Shown: piece by piece, positions 41,027-56,032 of the stretch
Layout of the letters: the number at the start of each line of letters is the position of its first letter
Position numbering within the stretch: position 1 is the first letter of the stretch
From: Siphonodentalium dalli
Lineage: Eukaryota; Mollusca; Scaphopoda; Gadilida; Siphonodentaliidae
DNA length: 64,000 nt
Assembly (NCBI GenBank): GCA_032622095.1
Contig: CP136067.1
Coordinates: 48,343,549 to 48,407,548 of the forward strand
Direction of reading: 5' to 3'
Program-made: the position numbers and the translations under genes
The notes under the pieces: generated by a model
The model's input: the letters and a program-made list of their open reading frames with translations, nothing else
The model's database searches: none
What the model was told of the DNA's origin: nothing

Positions 41027-42673
41027 CCCTTTTACCGCTAAATATAATTATGGACGTGTGTCTTACTGCTGAATATTTCCATATTACCTATCGTGGCATC
41101 GTAGAACATAGCTTGCCAATATATTTTCCAGTATTTCGGTAACGTAAGTCTTTAATTTAAGCTACATGTATTCGGATCTCAATCACTACAGTACGAAATA
41201 ATGTGTCATCAATCATCACTGATATGAAAATAATGTGTTTGGCTAAATTGTCAATGTTTATATCGAAAAAGTTGAATTCCTGGAGTGAATGTATATACCA
41301 CGAGGTCTCAAGCAGTCTACCTCTTCGCATGCAGCATAGGACAATAATATTGAATGTCTCAATTATATTAATAGCTTGAGGATAGGAGCGACCTATCATA
41401 TGGTAAATATTCAACCAGGCTCTGGTTATATAAATTAAATTTTAAAGTTTAAACTAAATTCAACACATTATAAAAATATCAGTTTTTGAATTGATGACTG
41501 ATGTACAGTGTAGTACAATAACGATTAACATTATGGTCTTGTAACTAAACATGTTAGAATATTGACAGTAGTGTGGTATTAAACCTTTTACTGCTAAATT
41601 GATTTCTGGACATGTGTCACGTGTCTTACAGCTGAATATATTTCCATATTAAATATGCCTATCATGGTATTATAGAACATACCTTACCTAATATATCTCC
41701 CAGCATTTCGGTAACGTATATTCTCGAGTTAAATATCCCCTTTATATGTAAAGGTAAGTAACAAAATCCACCGAATGTCAGGTATCTGTAACATACATGT
41801 ATATACTCGAGCATAGTTCGTTTGAAATAAAAACTTTCCCACTCACATTCACATGCTATGTACCGACGAAAACCACTCAATCAAGTCAATGCCAGGTTAG
41901 TAAATTAACGTAAATTATTATGTATATTCTATAGCTAAAAACCACTAATTGAGTAAAATGTTGATAAATATATAGGGTGATCAAAAGAGAGGCCGTTGGA
42001 AATTATAGACTAATTTAAAAATAAATTATTCTCACTTCTCATCTACGTTGTAATAAACATATCACGAAATTGGGCAACCCAGTTATTTGAATTGTTTTTG
42101 TAATATATTAGTATCACAACAAATGTCACATAACCGTTGCATACATATTTCGTAACTTATGCTCCATTTGTCACTAAATTCATAAATACCTGCACGTATT
42201 TGTTGTCCTATAATTGCACAAAACGCATTCTGTTGTTAAACGCATTCGCACAGTGGAAGCATGCTTTCAAAAATCGTCATTATGTACCGTAGTAAATGCG
42301 TACAGCAAACAACATTCGTGTTCACTCTGTCCTAAATACATCCTCTAAAAATCCACAAATTCATAACTAACCTTTTCTCAATGAACATACCACACCCATG
42401 GTGACAGAATTTTTTTTTACTATATGCTAAGAAATTACCCCCTACTGATAACTCGAAACTAAACAGTGTCACCATTACACGCACATTTCAAGTCAAGGTC
42501 ATTCATTTCTTACCTTCACCTTTAGCATTCCACGGTGCGTTCGCTCCCCAACTCTGAATGCACTCGTTCAGGACCATGGTACATATAATTATATAGTATT
42601 ACCTGAAAGCCGATATATCGGCCTGCCGCAGTCTACCGGGAAGCCGATATATCGGCTTGCCGCGCTCAAAGGG
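41027..42673. mobile_element. TTAA-type element, full copy 16
   Basis: Complete copy with intact termini and TTAA flanks. Confidence 0.78.
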
Positions 42674-43517
42674 TTAAACACCACCATATCCCGTCGCCAC
42701 GCCCCTTGCTGAATTGTCCAGGCTAATTTATTGTTAAACACCACCACATCCCGTCACCACGCCCCTTGTTGAATCATCCAGGCTAATTTATTGTTAAACA
42801 CCACCACATCCCGTCGCCAGGCCCCTTGTTGAATCATCCAGGCTAATTTACTGTTAAACACCACCACATCCCGTCGCCACGCCCCTTGTTGAATCATCCA
42901 GGCTAATTTACTGTTAAACACCACCACATCCCGTCGCCACGCTCCTTGTTGAATCATCCAGGCTAATTTACTGTTAAATACCACCATATCCCGTCGCCAG
43001 GCTCCTTGTTGAATCGTCCAGGCTAATTTATTGTTAAACACCACCACATCCCGTCGCCACGCCCCTTGTTGAATCATCCAGGCTAATTTATTGTTAAACA
43101 CCACCACATCCCGTCGCCACGCTCCTTATTGAATCATCCAGGCTAATTTACTGTTAAACACCACCACATCCCGTCGCCAGGCCCCTTGTTGAATCATCCA
43201 GGCTAATTTATTGTTAAACACCACCATATCCCGTCGCCAGGCCCCTTGTTGAATCATCCAGGCTAATTTATTGTTAAACACCACCATATCCCGTCGCCAG
43301 GCCCCTTGTTGAATCGTCCAGGCTAATTTATTGTTAAACACCGCCACATCCCGTCGCCACGCCCCTTGTTGAATCGTCCAGGCTAATTTACTGTTAAACA
43401 CCACCACATCCCGTCGCCAGGCCCCTTGTTGAATCATCCAGGCTAATTTATTGTTAAACACCACCACATCCCGTCGCCACGCCCCTTGTTGAATCGTCCA
43501 GGCTAATTTATTGTTAA
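42674..43517. repeat. 60-bp satellite array, 14 monomers
   Basis: Standard form, types 1, 2, 12-23. Confidence 0.98.
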
Positions 43518-45164
43518 CCCTTTTACCGCTAAATATAATTATGGACGTGTGTCTTACTGCTGAATATTTCCATATTACCTATCGTGGCATCGTAGAACAT
43601 AGCTTGCCAATATATTTTCCAGTATTTCGGTAACGTAAGTCTTTAATTTAAGCTACATGTATTCGGATCTCAATCACTACAGTACGAAATAATGTGTCAT
43701 CAATCATCACTGATATGAAAATAATGTGTTTGGCTAAATTGTCAATGTTTATATCGAAAAAGTTGAATTCCTGGAGTGAATGTATATACCACGAGGTCTC
43801 AAGCAGTCTACCTCTTCGCATGCAGCATAGGACAATAATATTGAATGTCTCAATTATATTAATAGCTTGAGGATAGGAGCGACCTATCATATGGTAAATA
43901 TTCAACCAGGCTCTGGTTATATAAATTAAATTTTAAAGTTTAAACTAAATTCAACACATTATAAAAATATCAGTTTTTGAATTGATGACTGATGTACAGT
44001 GTAGTACAATAACGATTAACATTATGGTCTTGTAACTAAACATGTTAGAATATTGACAGTAGTGTGGTATTAAACCTTTTACTGCTAAATTGATTTCTGG
44101 ACATGTGTCACGTGTCTTACAGCTGAATATATTTCCATATTAAATATGCCTATCATGGTATTATAGAACATACCTTACCTAATATATCTCCCAGCATTTC
44201 GGTAACGTATATTCTCGAGTTAAATATCCCCTTTATATGTAAAGGTAAGTAACAAAATCCACCGAATGTCAGGTATCTGTAACATACATGTATATACTCG
44301 AGCATAGTTCGTTTGAAATAAAAACTTTCCCACTCACATTCACATGCTATGTACCGACGAAAACCACTCAATCAAGTCAATGCCAGGTTAGTAAATTAAC
44401 GTAAATTATTATGTATATTCTATAGCTAAAAACCACTAATTGAGTAAAATGTTGATAAATATATAGGGTGATCAAAAGAGAGGCCGTTGGAAATTATAGA
44501 CTAATTTAAAAATAAATTATTCTCACTTCTCATCTACGTTGTAATAAACATATCACGAAATTGGGCAACCCAGTTATTTGAATTGTTTTTGTAATATATT
44601 AGTATCACAACAAATGTCACATAACCGTTGCATACATATTTCGTAACTTATGCTCCATTTGTCACTAAATTCATAAATACCTGCACGTATTTGTTGTCCT
44701 ATAATTGCACAAAACGCATTCTGTTGTTAAACGCATTCGCACAGTGGAAGCATGCTTTCAAAAATCGTCATTATGTACCGTAGTAAATGCGTACAGCAAA
44801 CAACATTCGTGTTCACTCTGTCCTAAATACATCCTCTAAAAATCCACAAATTCATAACTAACCTTTTCTCAATGAACATACCACACCCATGGTGACAGAA
44901 TTTTTTTTTACTATATGCTAAGAAATTACCCCCTACTGATAACTCGAAACTAAACAGTGTCACCATTACACGCACATTTCAAGTCAAGGTCATTCATTTC
45001 TTACCTTCACCTTTAGCATTCCACGGTGCGTTCGCTCCCCAACTCTGAATGCACTCGTTCAGGACCATGGTACATATAATTATATAGTATTACCTGAAAG
45101 CCGATATATCGGCCTGCCGCAGTCTACCGGGAAGCCGATATATCGGCTTGCCGCGCTCAAAGGG
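43518..45164. mobile_element. TTAA-type element, full copy 17
   Basis: Complete copy with intact termini and TTAA flanks. Confidence 0.78.
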
Positions 45165-46008
45165 TTAAACACCACCATATCCCGTCGCCACGCCCCTTGC
45201 TGAATTGTCCAGGCTAATTTATTGTTAAACACCACCACATCCCGTCACCACGCCCCTTGTTGAATCATCCAGGCTAATTTATTGTTAAACACCACCACAT
45301 CCCGTCGCCAGGCCCCTTGTTGAATCATCCAGGCTAATTTACTGTTAAACACCACCACATCCCGTCGCCACGCCCCTTGTTGAATCATCCAGGCTAATTT
45401 ACTGTTAAACACCACCACATCCCGTCGCCACGCTCCTTGTTGAATCATCCAGGCTAATTTACTGTTAAATACCACCATATCCCGTCGCCAGGCTCCTTGT
45501 TGAATCGTCCAGGCTAATTTATTGTTAAACACCACCACATCCCGTCGCCACGCCCCTTGTTGAATCATCCAGGCTAATTTATTGTTAAACACCACCACAT
45601 CCCGTCGCCACGCTCCTTATTGAATCATCCAGGCTAATTTACTGTTAAACACCACCACATCCCGTCGCCAGGCCCCTTGTTGAATCATCCAGGCTAATTT
45701 ATTGTTAAACACCACCATATCCCGTCGCCAGGCCCCTTGTTGAATCATCCAGGCTAATTTATTGTTAAACACCACCATATCCCGTCGCCAGGCCCCTTGT
45801 TGAATCGTCCAGGCTAATTTATTGTTAAACACCGCCACATCCCGTCGCCACGCCCCTTGTTGAATCGTCCAGGCTAATTTACTGTTAAACACCACCACAT
45901 CCCGTCGCCAGGCCCCTTGTTGAATCATCCAGGCTAATTTATTGTTAAACACCACCACATCCCGTCGCCACGCCCCTTGTTGAATCGTCCAGGCTAATTT
46001 ATTGTTAA
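45165..46008. repeat. 60-bp satellite array, 14 monomers
   Basis: Standard form, types 1, 2, 12-23. Confidence 0.98.
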
Positions 46009-47655
46009 CCCTTTTACCGCTAAATATAATTATGGACGTGTGTCTTACTGCTGAATATTTCCATATTACCTATCGTGGCATCGTAGAACATAGCTTGCCA
46101 ATATATTTTCCAGTATTTCGGTAACGTAAGTCTTTAATTTAAGCTACATGTATTCGGATCTCAATCACTACAGTACGAAATAATGTGTCATCAATCATCA
46201 CTGATATGAAAATAATGTGTTTGGCTAAATTGTCAATGTTTATATCGAAAAAGTTGAATTCCTGGAGTGAATGTATATACCACGAGGTCTCAAGCAGTCT
46301 ACCTCTTCGCATGCAGCATAGGACAATAATATTGAATGTCTCAATTATATTAATAGCTTGAGGATAGGAGCGACCTATCATATGGTAAATATTCAACCAG
46401 GCTCTGGTTATATAAATTAAATTTTAAAGTTTAAACTAAATTCAACACATTATAAAAATATCAGTTTTTGAATTGATGACTGATGTACAGTGTAGTACAA
46501 TAACGATTAACATTATGGTCTTGTAACTAAACATGTTAGAATATTGACAGTAGTGTGGTATTAAACCTTTTACTGCTAAATTGATTTCTGGACATGTGTC
46601 ACGTGTCTTACAGCTGAATATATTTCCATATTAAATATGCCTATCATGGTATTATAGAACATACCTTACCTAATATATCTCCCAGCATTTCGGTAACGTA
46701 TATTCTCGAGTTAAATATCCCCTTTATATGTAAAGGTAAGTAACAAAATCCACCGAATGTCAGGTATCTGTAACATACATGTATATACTCGAGCATAGTT
46801 CGTTTGAAATAAAAACTTTCCCACTCACATTCACATGCTATGTACCGACGAAAACCACTCAATCAAGTCAATGCCAGGTTAGTAAATTAACGTAAATTAT
46901 TATGTATATTCTATAGCTAAAAACCACTAATTGAGTAAAATGTTGATAAATATATAGGGTGATCAAAAGAGAGGCCGTTGGAAATTATAGACTAATTTAA
47001 AAATAAATTATTCTCACTTCTCATCTACGTTGTAATAAACATATCACGAAATTGGGCAACCCAGTTATTTGAATTGTTTTTGTAATATATTAGTATCACA
47101 ACAAATGTCACATAACCGTTGCATACATATTTCGTAACTTATGCTCCATTTGTCACTAAATTCATAAATACCTGCACGTATTTGTTGTCCTATAATTGCA
47201 CAAAACGCATTCTGTTGTTAAACGCATTCGCACAGTGGAAGCATGCTTTCAAAAATCGTCATTATGTACCGTAGTAAATGCGTACAGCAAACAACATTCG
47301 TGTTCACTCTGTCCTAAATACATCCTCTAAAAATCCACAAATTCATAACTAACCTTTTCTCAATGAACATACCACACCCATGGTGACAGAATTTTTTTTT
47401 ACTATATGCTAAGAAATTACCCCCTACTGATAACTCGAAACTAAACAGTGTCACCATTACACGCACATTTCAAGTCAAGGTCATTCATTTCTTACCTTCA
47501 CCTTTAGCATTCCACGGTGCGTTCGCTCCCCAACTCTGAATGCACTCGTTCAGGACCATGGTACATATAATTATATAGTATTACCTGAAAGCCGATATAT
47601 CGGCCTGCCGCAGTCTACCGGGAAGCCGATATATCGGCTTGCCGCGCTCAAAGGG
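46009..47655. mobile_element. TTAA-type element, full copy 18
   Basis: Complete copy left of the 15-monomer array. Confidence 0.78.
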
Positions 47656-48559
47656 TTAAACACCACCATATCCCGTCGCCACGCCCCTTGCTGAATTGTC
47701 CAGGCTAATTTATTGTTAAACACCACCACATCCCGTCACCACGCCCCTTGTTGAATCATCCAGGCTAATTTATTGTTAAACACCACCACATCCCGTCGCC
47801 AGGCCCCTTGTTGAATCATCCAGGCTAATTTACTGTTAAACACCACCACATCCCGTCGCCACGCCCCTTGTTGAATCATCCAGGCTAATTTACTGTTAAA
47901 CACCACCACATCCCGTCGCCACGCTCCTTGTTGAATCATCCAGGCTAATTTACTGTTAAATACCACCATATCCCGTCGCCAGGCTCCTTGTTGAATCGTC
48001 CAGGCTAATTTATTGTTAAACACCACCACATCCCGTCGCCACGCTCCTTGTTGAATCGTCCAGGCTAATTTATTGTTAAACACCACCACATCCCGTCGCC
48101 ACGCCCCTTGTTGAATCATCCAGGCTAATTTATTGTTAAACACCACCACATCCCGTCGCCACGCTCCTTATTGAATCATCCAGGCTAATTTACTGTTAAA
48201 CACCACCACATCCCGTCGCCAGGCCCCTTGTTGAATCATCCAGGCTAATTTATTGTTAAACACCACCATATCCCGTCGCCAGGCCCCTTGTTGAATCATC
48301 CAGGCTAATTTATTGTTAAACACCACCATATCCCGTCGCCAGGCCCCTTGTTGAATCGTCCAGGCTAATTTATTGTTAAACACCGCCACATCCCGTCGCC
48401 ACGCCCCTTGTTGAATCGTCCAGGCTAATTTACTGTTAAACACCACCACATCCCGTCGCCAGGCCCCTTGTTGAATCATCCAGGCTAATTTATTGTTAAA
48501 CACCACCACATCCCGTCGCCACGCCCCTTGTTGAATCGTCCAGGCTAATTTATTGTTAA
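47656..48559. repeat. 60-bp satellite array, 15 monomers (one extra)
   Basis: The order is types 1, 2, 12, 13, 14, 15, X, 16, 17-23. The extra monomer X (48016-48075) has 14C, 27C, 30T, 43G, 58T. It matches the left part of type 16 joined to the right part of type 15, the product expected when type 16 on one strand exchanges with type 15 on another. A join of type 14 left with type 15 right would give the same bases. Confidence 0.98.
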
Positions 48560-50206
48560 CCCTTTTACCGCTAAATATAATTATGGACGTGTGTCTTACT
48601 GCTGAATATTTCCATATTACCTATCGTGGCATCGTAGAACATAGCTTGCCAATATATTTTCCAGTATTTCGGTAACGTAAGTCTTTAATTTAAGCTACAT
48701 GTATTCGGATCTCAATCACTACAGTACGAAATAATGTGTCATCAATCATCACTGATATGAAAATAATGTGTTTGGCTAAATTGTCAATGTTTATATCGAA
48801 AAAGTTGAATTCCTGGAGTGAATGTATATACCACGAGGTCTCAAGCAGTCTACCTCTTCGCATGCAGCATAGGACAATAATATTGAATGTCTCAATTATA
48901 TTAATAGCTTGAGGATAGGAGCGACCTATCATATGGTAAATATTCAACCAGGCTCTGGTTATATAAATTAAATTTTAAAGTTTAAACTAAATTCAACACA
49001 TTATAAAAATATCAGTTTTTGAATTGATGACTGATGTACAGTGTAGTACAATAACGATTAACATTATGGTCTTGTAACTAAACATGTTAGAATATTGACA
49101 GTAGTGTGGTATTAAACCTTTTACTGCTAAATTGATTTCTGGACATGTGTCACGTGTCTTACAGCTGAATATATTTCCATATTAAATATGCCTATCATGG
49201 TATTATAGAACATACCTTACCTAATATATCTCCCAGCATTTCGGTAACGTATATTCTCGAGTTAAATATCCCCTTTATATGTAAAGGTAAGTAACAAAAT
49301 CCACCGAATGTCAGGTATCTGTAACATACATGTATATACTCGAGCATAGTTCGTTTGAAATAAAAACTTTCCCACTCACATTCACATGCTATGTACCGAC
49401 GAAAACCACTCAATCAAGTCAATGCCAGGTTAGTAAATTAACGTAAATTATTATGTATATTCTATAGCTAAAAACCACTAATTGAGTAAAATGTTGATAA
49501 ATATATAGGGTGATCAAAAGAGAGGCCGTTGGAAATTATAGACTAATTTAAAAATAAATTATTCTCACTTCTCATCTACGTTGTAATAAACATATCACGA
49601 AATTGGGCAACCCAGTTATTTGAATTGTTTTTGTAATATATTAGTATCACAACAAATGTCACATAACCGTTGCATACATATTTCGTAACTTATGCTCCAT
49701 TTGTCACTAAATTCATAAATACCTGCACGTATTTGTTGTCCTATAATTGCACAAAACGCATTCTGTTGTTAAACGCATTCGCACAGTGGAAGCATGCTTT
49801 CAAAAATCGTCATTATGTACCGTAGTAAATGCGTACAGCAAACAACATTCGTGTTCACTCTGTCCTAAATACATCCTCTAAAAATCCACAAATTCATAAC
49901 TAACCTTTTCTCAATGAACATACCACACCCATGGTGACAGAATTTTTTTTTACTATATGCTAAGAAATTACCCCCTACTGATAACTCGAAACTAAACAGT
50001 GTCACCATTACACGCACATTTCAAGTCAAGGTCATTCATTTCTTACCTTCACCTTTAGCATTCCACGGTGCGTTCGCTCCCCAACTCTGAATGCACTCGT
50101 TCAGGACCATGGTACATATAATTATATAGTATTACCTGAAAGCCGATATATCGGCCTGCCGCAGTCTACCGGGAAGCCGATATATCGGCTTGCCGCGCTC
50201 AAAGGG
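48560..50206. mobile_element. TTAA-type element, full copy 19
   Basis: Complete copy right of the 15-monomer array; termini and TTAA flanks intact. Confidence 0.78.
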
Positions 50207-51050
50207 TTAAACACCACCATATCCCGTCGCCACGCCCCTTGCTGAATTGTCCAGGCTAATTTATTGTTAAACACCACCACATCCCGTCACCACGCCCCTT
50301 GTTGAATCATCCAGGCTAATTTATTGTTAAACACCACCACATCCCGTCGCCAGGCCCCTTGTTGAATCATCCAGGCTAATTTACTGTTAAACACCACCAC
50401 ATCCCGTCGCCACGCCCCTTGTTGAATCATCCAGGCTAATTTACTGTTAAACACCACCACATCCCGTCGCCACGCTCCTTGTTGAATCATCCAGGCTAAT
50501 TTACTGTTAAATACCACCATATCCCGTCGCCAGGCTCCTTGTTGAATCGTCCAGGCTAATTTATTGTTAAACACCACCACATCCCGTCGCCACGCCCCTT
50601 GTTGAATCATCCAGGCTAATTTATTGTTAAACACCACCACATCCCGTCGCCACGCTCCTTATTGAATCATCCAGGCTAATTTACTGTTAAACACCACCAC
50701 ATCCCGTCGCCAGGCCCCTTGTTGAATCATCCAGGCTAATTTATTGTTAAACACCACCATATCCCGTCGCCAGGCCCCTTGTTGAATCATCCAGGCTAAT
50801 TTATTGTTAAACACCACCATATCCCGTCGCCAGGCCCCTTGTTGAATCGTCCAGGCTAATTTATTGTTAAACACCGCCACATCCCGTCGCCACGCCCCTT
50901 GTTGAATCGTCCAGGCTAATTTACTGTTAAACACCACCACATCCCGTCGCCAGGCCCCTTGTTGAATCATCCAGGCTAATTTATTGTTAAACACCACCAC
51001 ATCCCGTCGCCACGCCCCTTGTTGAATCGTCCAGGCTAATTTATTGTTAA
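50207..51050. repeat. 60-bp satellite array, 14 monomers
   Basis: Standard form, types 1, 2, 12-23. Confidence 0.98.
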
Positions 51051-52697
51051 CCCTTTTACCGCTAAATATAATTATGGACGTGTGTCTTACTGCTGAATAT
51101 TTCCATATTACCTATCGTGGCATCGTAGAACATAGCTTGCCAATATATTTTCCAGTATTTCGGTAACGTAAGTCTTTAATTTAAGCTACATGTATTCGGA
51201 TCTCAATCACTACAGTACGAAATAATGTGTCATCAATCATCACTGATATGAAAATAATGTGTTTGGCTAAATTGTCAATGTTTATATCGAAAAAGTTGAA
51301 TTCCTGGAGTGAATGTATATACCACGAGGTCTCAAGCAGTCTACCTCTTCGCATGCAGCATAGGACAATAATATTGAATGTCTCAATTATATTAATAGCT
51401 TGAGGATAGGAGCGACCTATCATATGGTAAATATTCAACCAGGCTCTGGTTATATAAATTAAATTTTAAAGTTTAAACTAAATTCAACACATTATAAAAA
51501 TATCAGTTTTTGAATTGATGACTGATGTACAGTGTAGTACAATAACGATTAACATTATGGTCTTGTAACTAAACATGTTAGAATATTGACAGTAGTGTGG
51601 TATTAAACCTTTTACTGCTAAATTGATTTCTGGACATGTGTCACGTGTCTTACAGCTGAATATATTTCCATATTAAATATGCCTATCATGGTATTATAGA
51701 ACATACCTTACCTAATATATCTCCCAGCATTTCGGTAACGTATATTCTCGAGTTAAATATCCCCTTTATATGTAAAGGTAAGTAACAAAATCCACCGAAT
51801 GTCAGGTATCTGTAACATACATGTATATACTCGAGCATAGTTCGTTTGAAATAAAAACTTTCCCACTCACATTCACATGCTATGTACCGACGAAAACCAC
51901 TCAATCAAGTCAATGCCAGGTTAGTAAATTAACGTAAATTATTATGTATATTCTATAGCTAAAAACCACTAATTGAGTAAAATGTTGATAAATATATAGG
52001 GTGATCAAAAGAGAGGCCGTTGGAAATTATAGACTAATTTAAAAATAAATTATTCTCACTTCTCATCTACGTTGTAATAAACATATCACGAAATTGGGCA
52101 ACCCAGTTATTTGAATTGTTTTTGTAATATATTAGTATCACAACAAATGTCACATAACCGTTGCATACATATTTCGTAACTTATGCTCCATTTGTCACTA
52201 AATTCATAAATACCTGCACGTATTTGTTGTCCTATAATTGCACAAAACGCATTCTGTTGTTAAACGCATTCGCACAGTGGAAGCATGCTTTCAAAAATCG
52301 TCATTATGTACCGTAGTAAATGCGTACAGCAAACAACATTCGTGTTCACTCTGTCCTAAATACATCCTCTAAAAATCCACAAATTCATAACTAACCTTTT
52401 CTCAATGAACATACCACACCCATGGTGACAGAATTTTTTTTTACTATATGCTAAGAAATTACCCCCTACTGATAACTCGAAACTAAACAGTGTCACCATT
52501 ACACGCACATTTCAAGTCAAGGTCATTCATTTCTTACCTTCACCTTTAGCATTCCACGGTGCGTTCGCTCCCCAACTCTGAATGCACTCGTTCAGGACCA
52601 TGGTACATATAATTATATAGTATTACCTGAAAGCCGATATATCGGCCTGCCGCAGTCTACCGGGAAGCCGATATATCGGCTTGCCGCGCTCAAAGGG
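51051..52697. mobile_element. TTAA-type element, full copy 20
   Basis: Complete copy with intact termini and TTAA flanks. Confidence 0.78.
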
Positions 52698-53541
52698 TTA
52701 AACACCACCATATCCCGTCGCCACGCCCCTTGCTGAATTGTCCAGGCTAATTTATTGTTAAACACCACCACATCCCGTCACCACGCCCCTTGTTGAATCA
52801 TCCAGGCTAATTTATTGTTAAACACCACCACATCCCGTCGCCAGGCCCCTTGTTGAATCATCCAGGCTAATTTACTGTTAAACACCACCACATCCCGTCG
52901 CCACGCCCCTTGTTGAATCATCCAGGCTAATTTACTGTTAAACACCACCACATCCCGTCGCCACGCTCCTTGTTGAATCATCCAGGCTAATTTACTGTTA
53001 AATACCACCATATCCCGTCGCCAGGCTCCTTGTTGAATCGTCCAGGCTAATTTATTGTTAAACACCACCACATCCCGTCGCCACGCCCCTTGTTGAATCA
53101 TCCAGGCTAATTTATTGTTAAACACCACCACATCCCGTCGCCACGCTCCTTATTGAATCATCCAGGCTAATTTACTGTTAAACACCACCACATCCCGTCG
53201 CCAGGCCCCTTGTTGAATCATCCAGGCTAATTTATTGTTAAACACCACCATATCCCGTCGCCAGGCCCCTTGTTGAATCATCCAGGCTAATTTATTGTTA
53301 AACACCACCATATCCCGTCGCCAGGCCCCTTGTTGAATCGTCCAGGCTAATTTATTGTTAAACACCGCCACATCCCGTCGCCACGCCCCTTGTTGAATCG
53401 TCCAGGCTAATTTACTGTTAAACACCACCACATCCCGTCGCCAGGCCCCTTGTTGAATCATCCAGGCTAATTTATTGTTAAACACCACCACATCCCGTCG
53501 CCACGCCCCTTGTTGAATCGTCCAGGCTAATTTATTGTTAA
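52698..53541. repeat. 60-bp satellite array, 14 monomers
   Basis: Standard form, types 1, 2, 12-23. Confidence 0.98.
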
Positions 53542-55188
53542 CCCTTTTACCGCTAAATATAATTATGGACGTGTGTCTTACTGCTGAATATTTCCATATT
53601 ACCTATCGTGGCATCGTAGAACATAGCTTGCCAATATATTTTCCAGTATTTCGGTAACGTAAGTCTTTAATTTAAGCTACATGTATTCGGATCTCAATCA
53701 CTACAGTACGAAATAATGTGTCATCAATCATCACTGATATGAAAATAATGTGTTTGGCTAAATTGTCAATGTTTATATCGAAAAAGTTGAATTCCTGGAG
53801 TGAATGTATATACCACGAGGTCTCAAGCAGTCTACCTCTTCGCATGCAGCATAGGACAATAATATTGAATGTCTCAATTATATTAATAGCTTGAGGATAG
53901 GAGCGACCTATCATATGGTAAATATTCAACCAGGCTCTGGTTATATAAATTAAATTTTAAAGTTTAAACTAAATTCAACACATTATAAAAATATCAGTTT
54001 TTGAATTGATGACTGATGTACAGTGTAGTACAATAACGATTAACATTATGGTCTTGTAACTAAACATGTTAGAATATTGACAGTAGTGTGGTATTAAACC
54101 TTTTACTGCTAAATTGATTTCTGGACATGTGTCACGTGTCTTACAGCTGAATATATTTCCATATTAAATATGCCTATCATGGTATTATAGAACATACCTT
54201 ACCTAATATATCTCCCAGCATTTCGGTAACGTATATTCTCGAGTTAAATATCCCCTTTATATGTAAAGGTAAGTAACAAAATCCACCGAATGTCAGGTAT
54301 CTGTAACATACATGTATATACTCGAGCATAGTTCGTTTGAAATAAAAACTTTCCCACTCACATTCACATGCTATGTACCGACGAAAACCACTCAATCAAG
54401 TCAATGCCAGGTTAGTAAATTAACGTAAATTATTATGTATATTCTATAGCTAAAAACCACTAATTGAGTAAAATGTTGATAAATATATAGGGTGATCAAA
54501 AGAGAGGCCGTTGGAAATTATAGACTAATTTAAAAATAAATTATTCTCACTTCTCATCTACGTTGTAATAAACATATCACGAAATTGGGCAACCCAGTTA
54601 TTTGAATTGTTTTTGTAATATATTAGTATCACAACAAATGTCACATAACCGTTGCATACATATTTCGTAACTTATGCTCCATTTGTCACTAAATTCATAA
54701 ATACCTGCACGTATTTGTTGTCCTATAATTGCACAAAACGCATTCTGTTGTTAAACGCATTCGCACAGTGGAAGCATGCTTTCAAAAATCGTCATTATGT
54801 ACCGTAGTAAATGCGTACAGCAAACAACATTCGTGTTCACTCTGTCCTAAATACATCCTCTAAAAATCCACAAATTCATAACTAACCTTTTCTCAATGAA
54901 CATACCACACCCATGGTGACAGAATTTTTTTTTACTATATGCTAAGAAATTACCCCCTACTGATAACTCGAAACTAAACAGTGTCACCATTACACGCACA
55001 TTTCAAGTCAAGGTCATTCATTTCTTACCTTCACCTTTAGCATTCCACGGTGCGTTCGCTCCCCAACTCTGAATGCACTCGTTCAGGACCATGGTACATA
55101 TAATTATATAGTATTACCTGAAAGCCGATATATCGGCCTGCCGCAGTCTACCGGGAAGCCGATATATCGGCTTGCCGCGCTCAAAGGG
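53542..55188. mobile_element. TTAA-type element, full copy 21
   Basis: Complete copy with intact termini and TTAA flanks. Confidence 0.78.
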
Positions 55189-56032
55189 TTAAACACCACC
55201 ATATCCCGTCGCCACGCCCCTTGCTGAATTGTCCAGGCTAATTTATTGTTAAACACCACCACATCCCGTCACCACGCCCCTTGTTGAATCATCCAGGCTA
55301 ATTTATTGTTAAACACCACCACATCCCGTCGCCAGGCCCCTTGTTGAATCATCCAGGCTAATTTACTGTTAAACACCACCACATCCCGTCGCCACGCCCC
55401 TTGTTGAATCATCCAGGCTAATTTACTGTTAAACACCACCACATCCCGTCGCCACGCTCCTTGTTGAATCATCCAGGCTAATTTACTGTTAAATACCACC
55501 ATATCCCGTCGCCAGGCTCCTTGTTGAATCGTCCAGGCTAATTTATTGTTAAACACCACCACATCCCGTCGCCACGCCCCTTGTTGAATCATCCAGGCTA
55601 ATTTATTGTTAAACACCACCACATCCCGTCGCCACGCTCCTTATTGAATCATCCAGGCTAATTTACTGTTAAACACCACCACATCCCGTCGCCAGGCCCC
55701 TTGTTGAATCATCCAGGCTAATTTATTGTTAAACACCACCATATCCCGTCGCCAGGCCCCTTGTTGAATCATCCAGGCTAATTTATTGTTAAACACCACC
55801 ATATCCCGTCGCCAGGCCCCTTGTTGAATCGTCCAGGCTAATTTATTGTTAAACACCGCCACATCCCGTCGCCACGCCCCTTGTTGAATCGTCCAGGCTA
55901 ATTTACTGTTAAACACCACCACATCCCGTCGCCAGGCCCCTTGTTGAATCATCCAGGCTAATTTATTGTTAAACACCACCACATCCCGTCGCCACGCCCC
56001 TTGTTGAATCGTCCAGGCTAATTTATTGTTAA
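55189..56032. repeat. 60-bp satellite array, 14 monomers
   Basis: Standard form, types 1, 2, 12-23. Confidence 0.98.
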
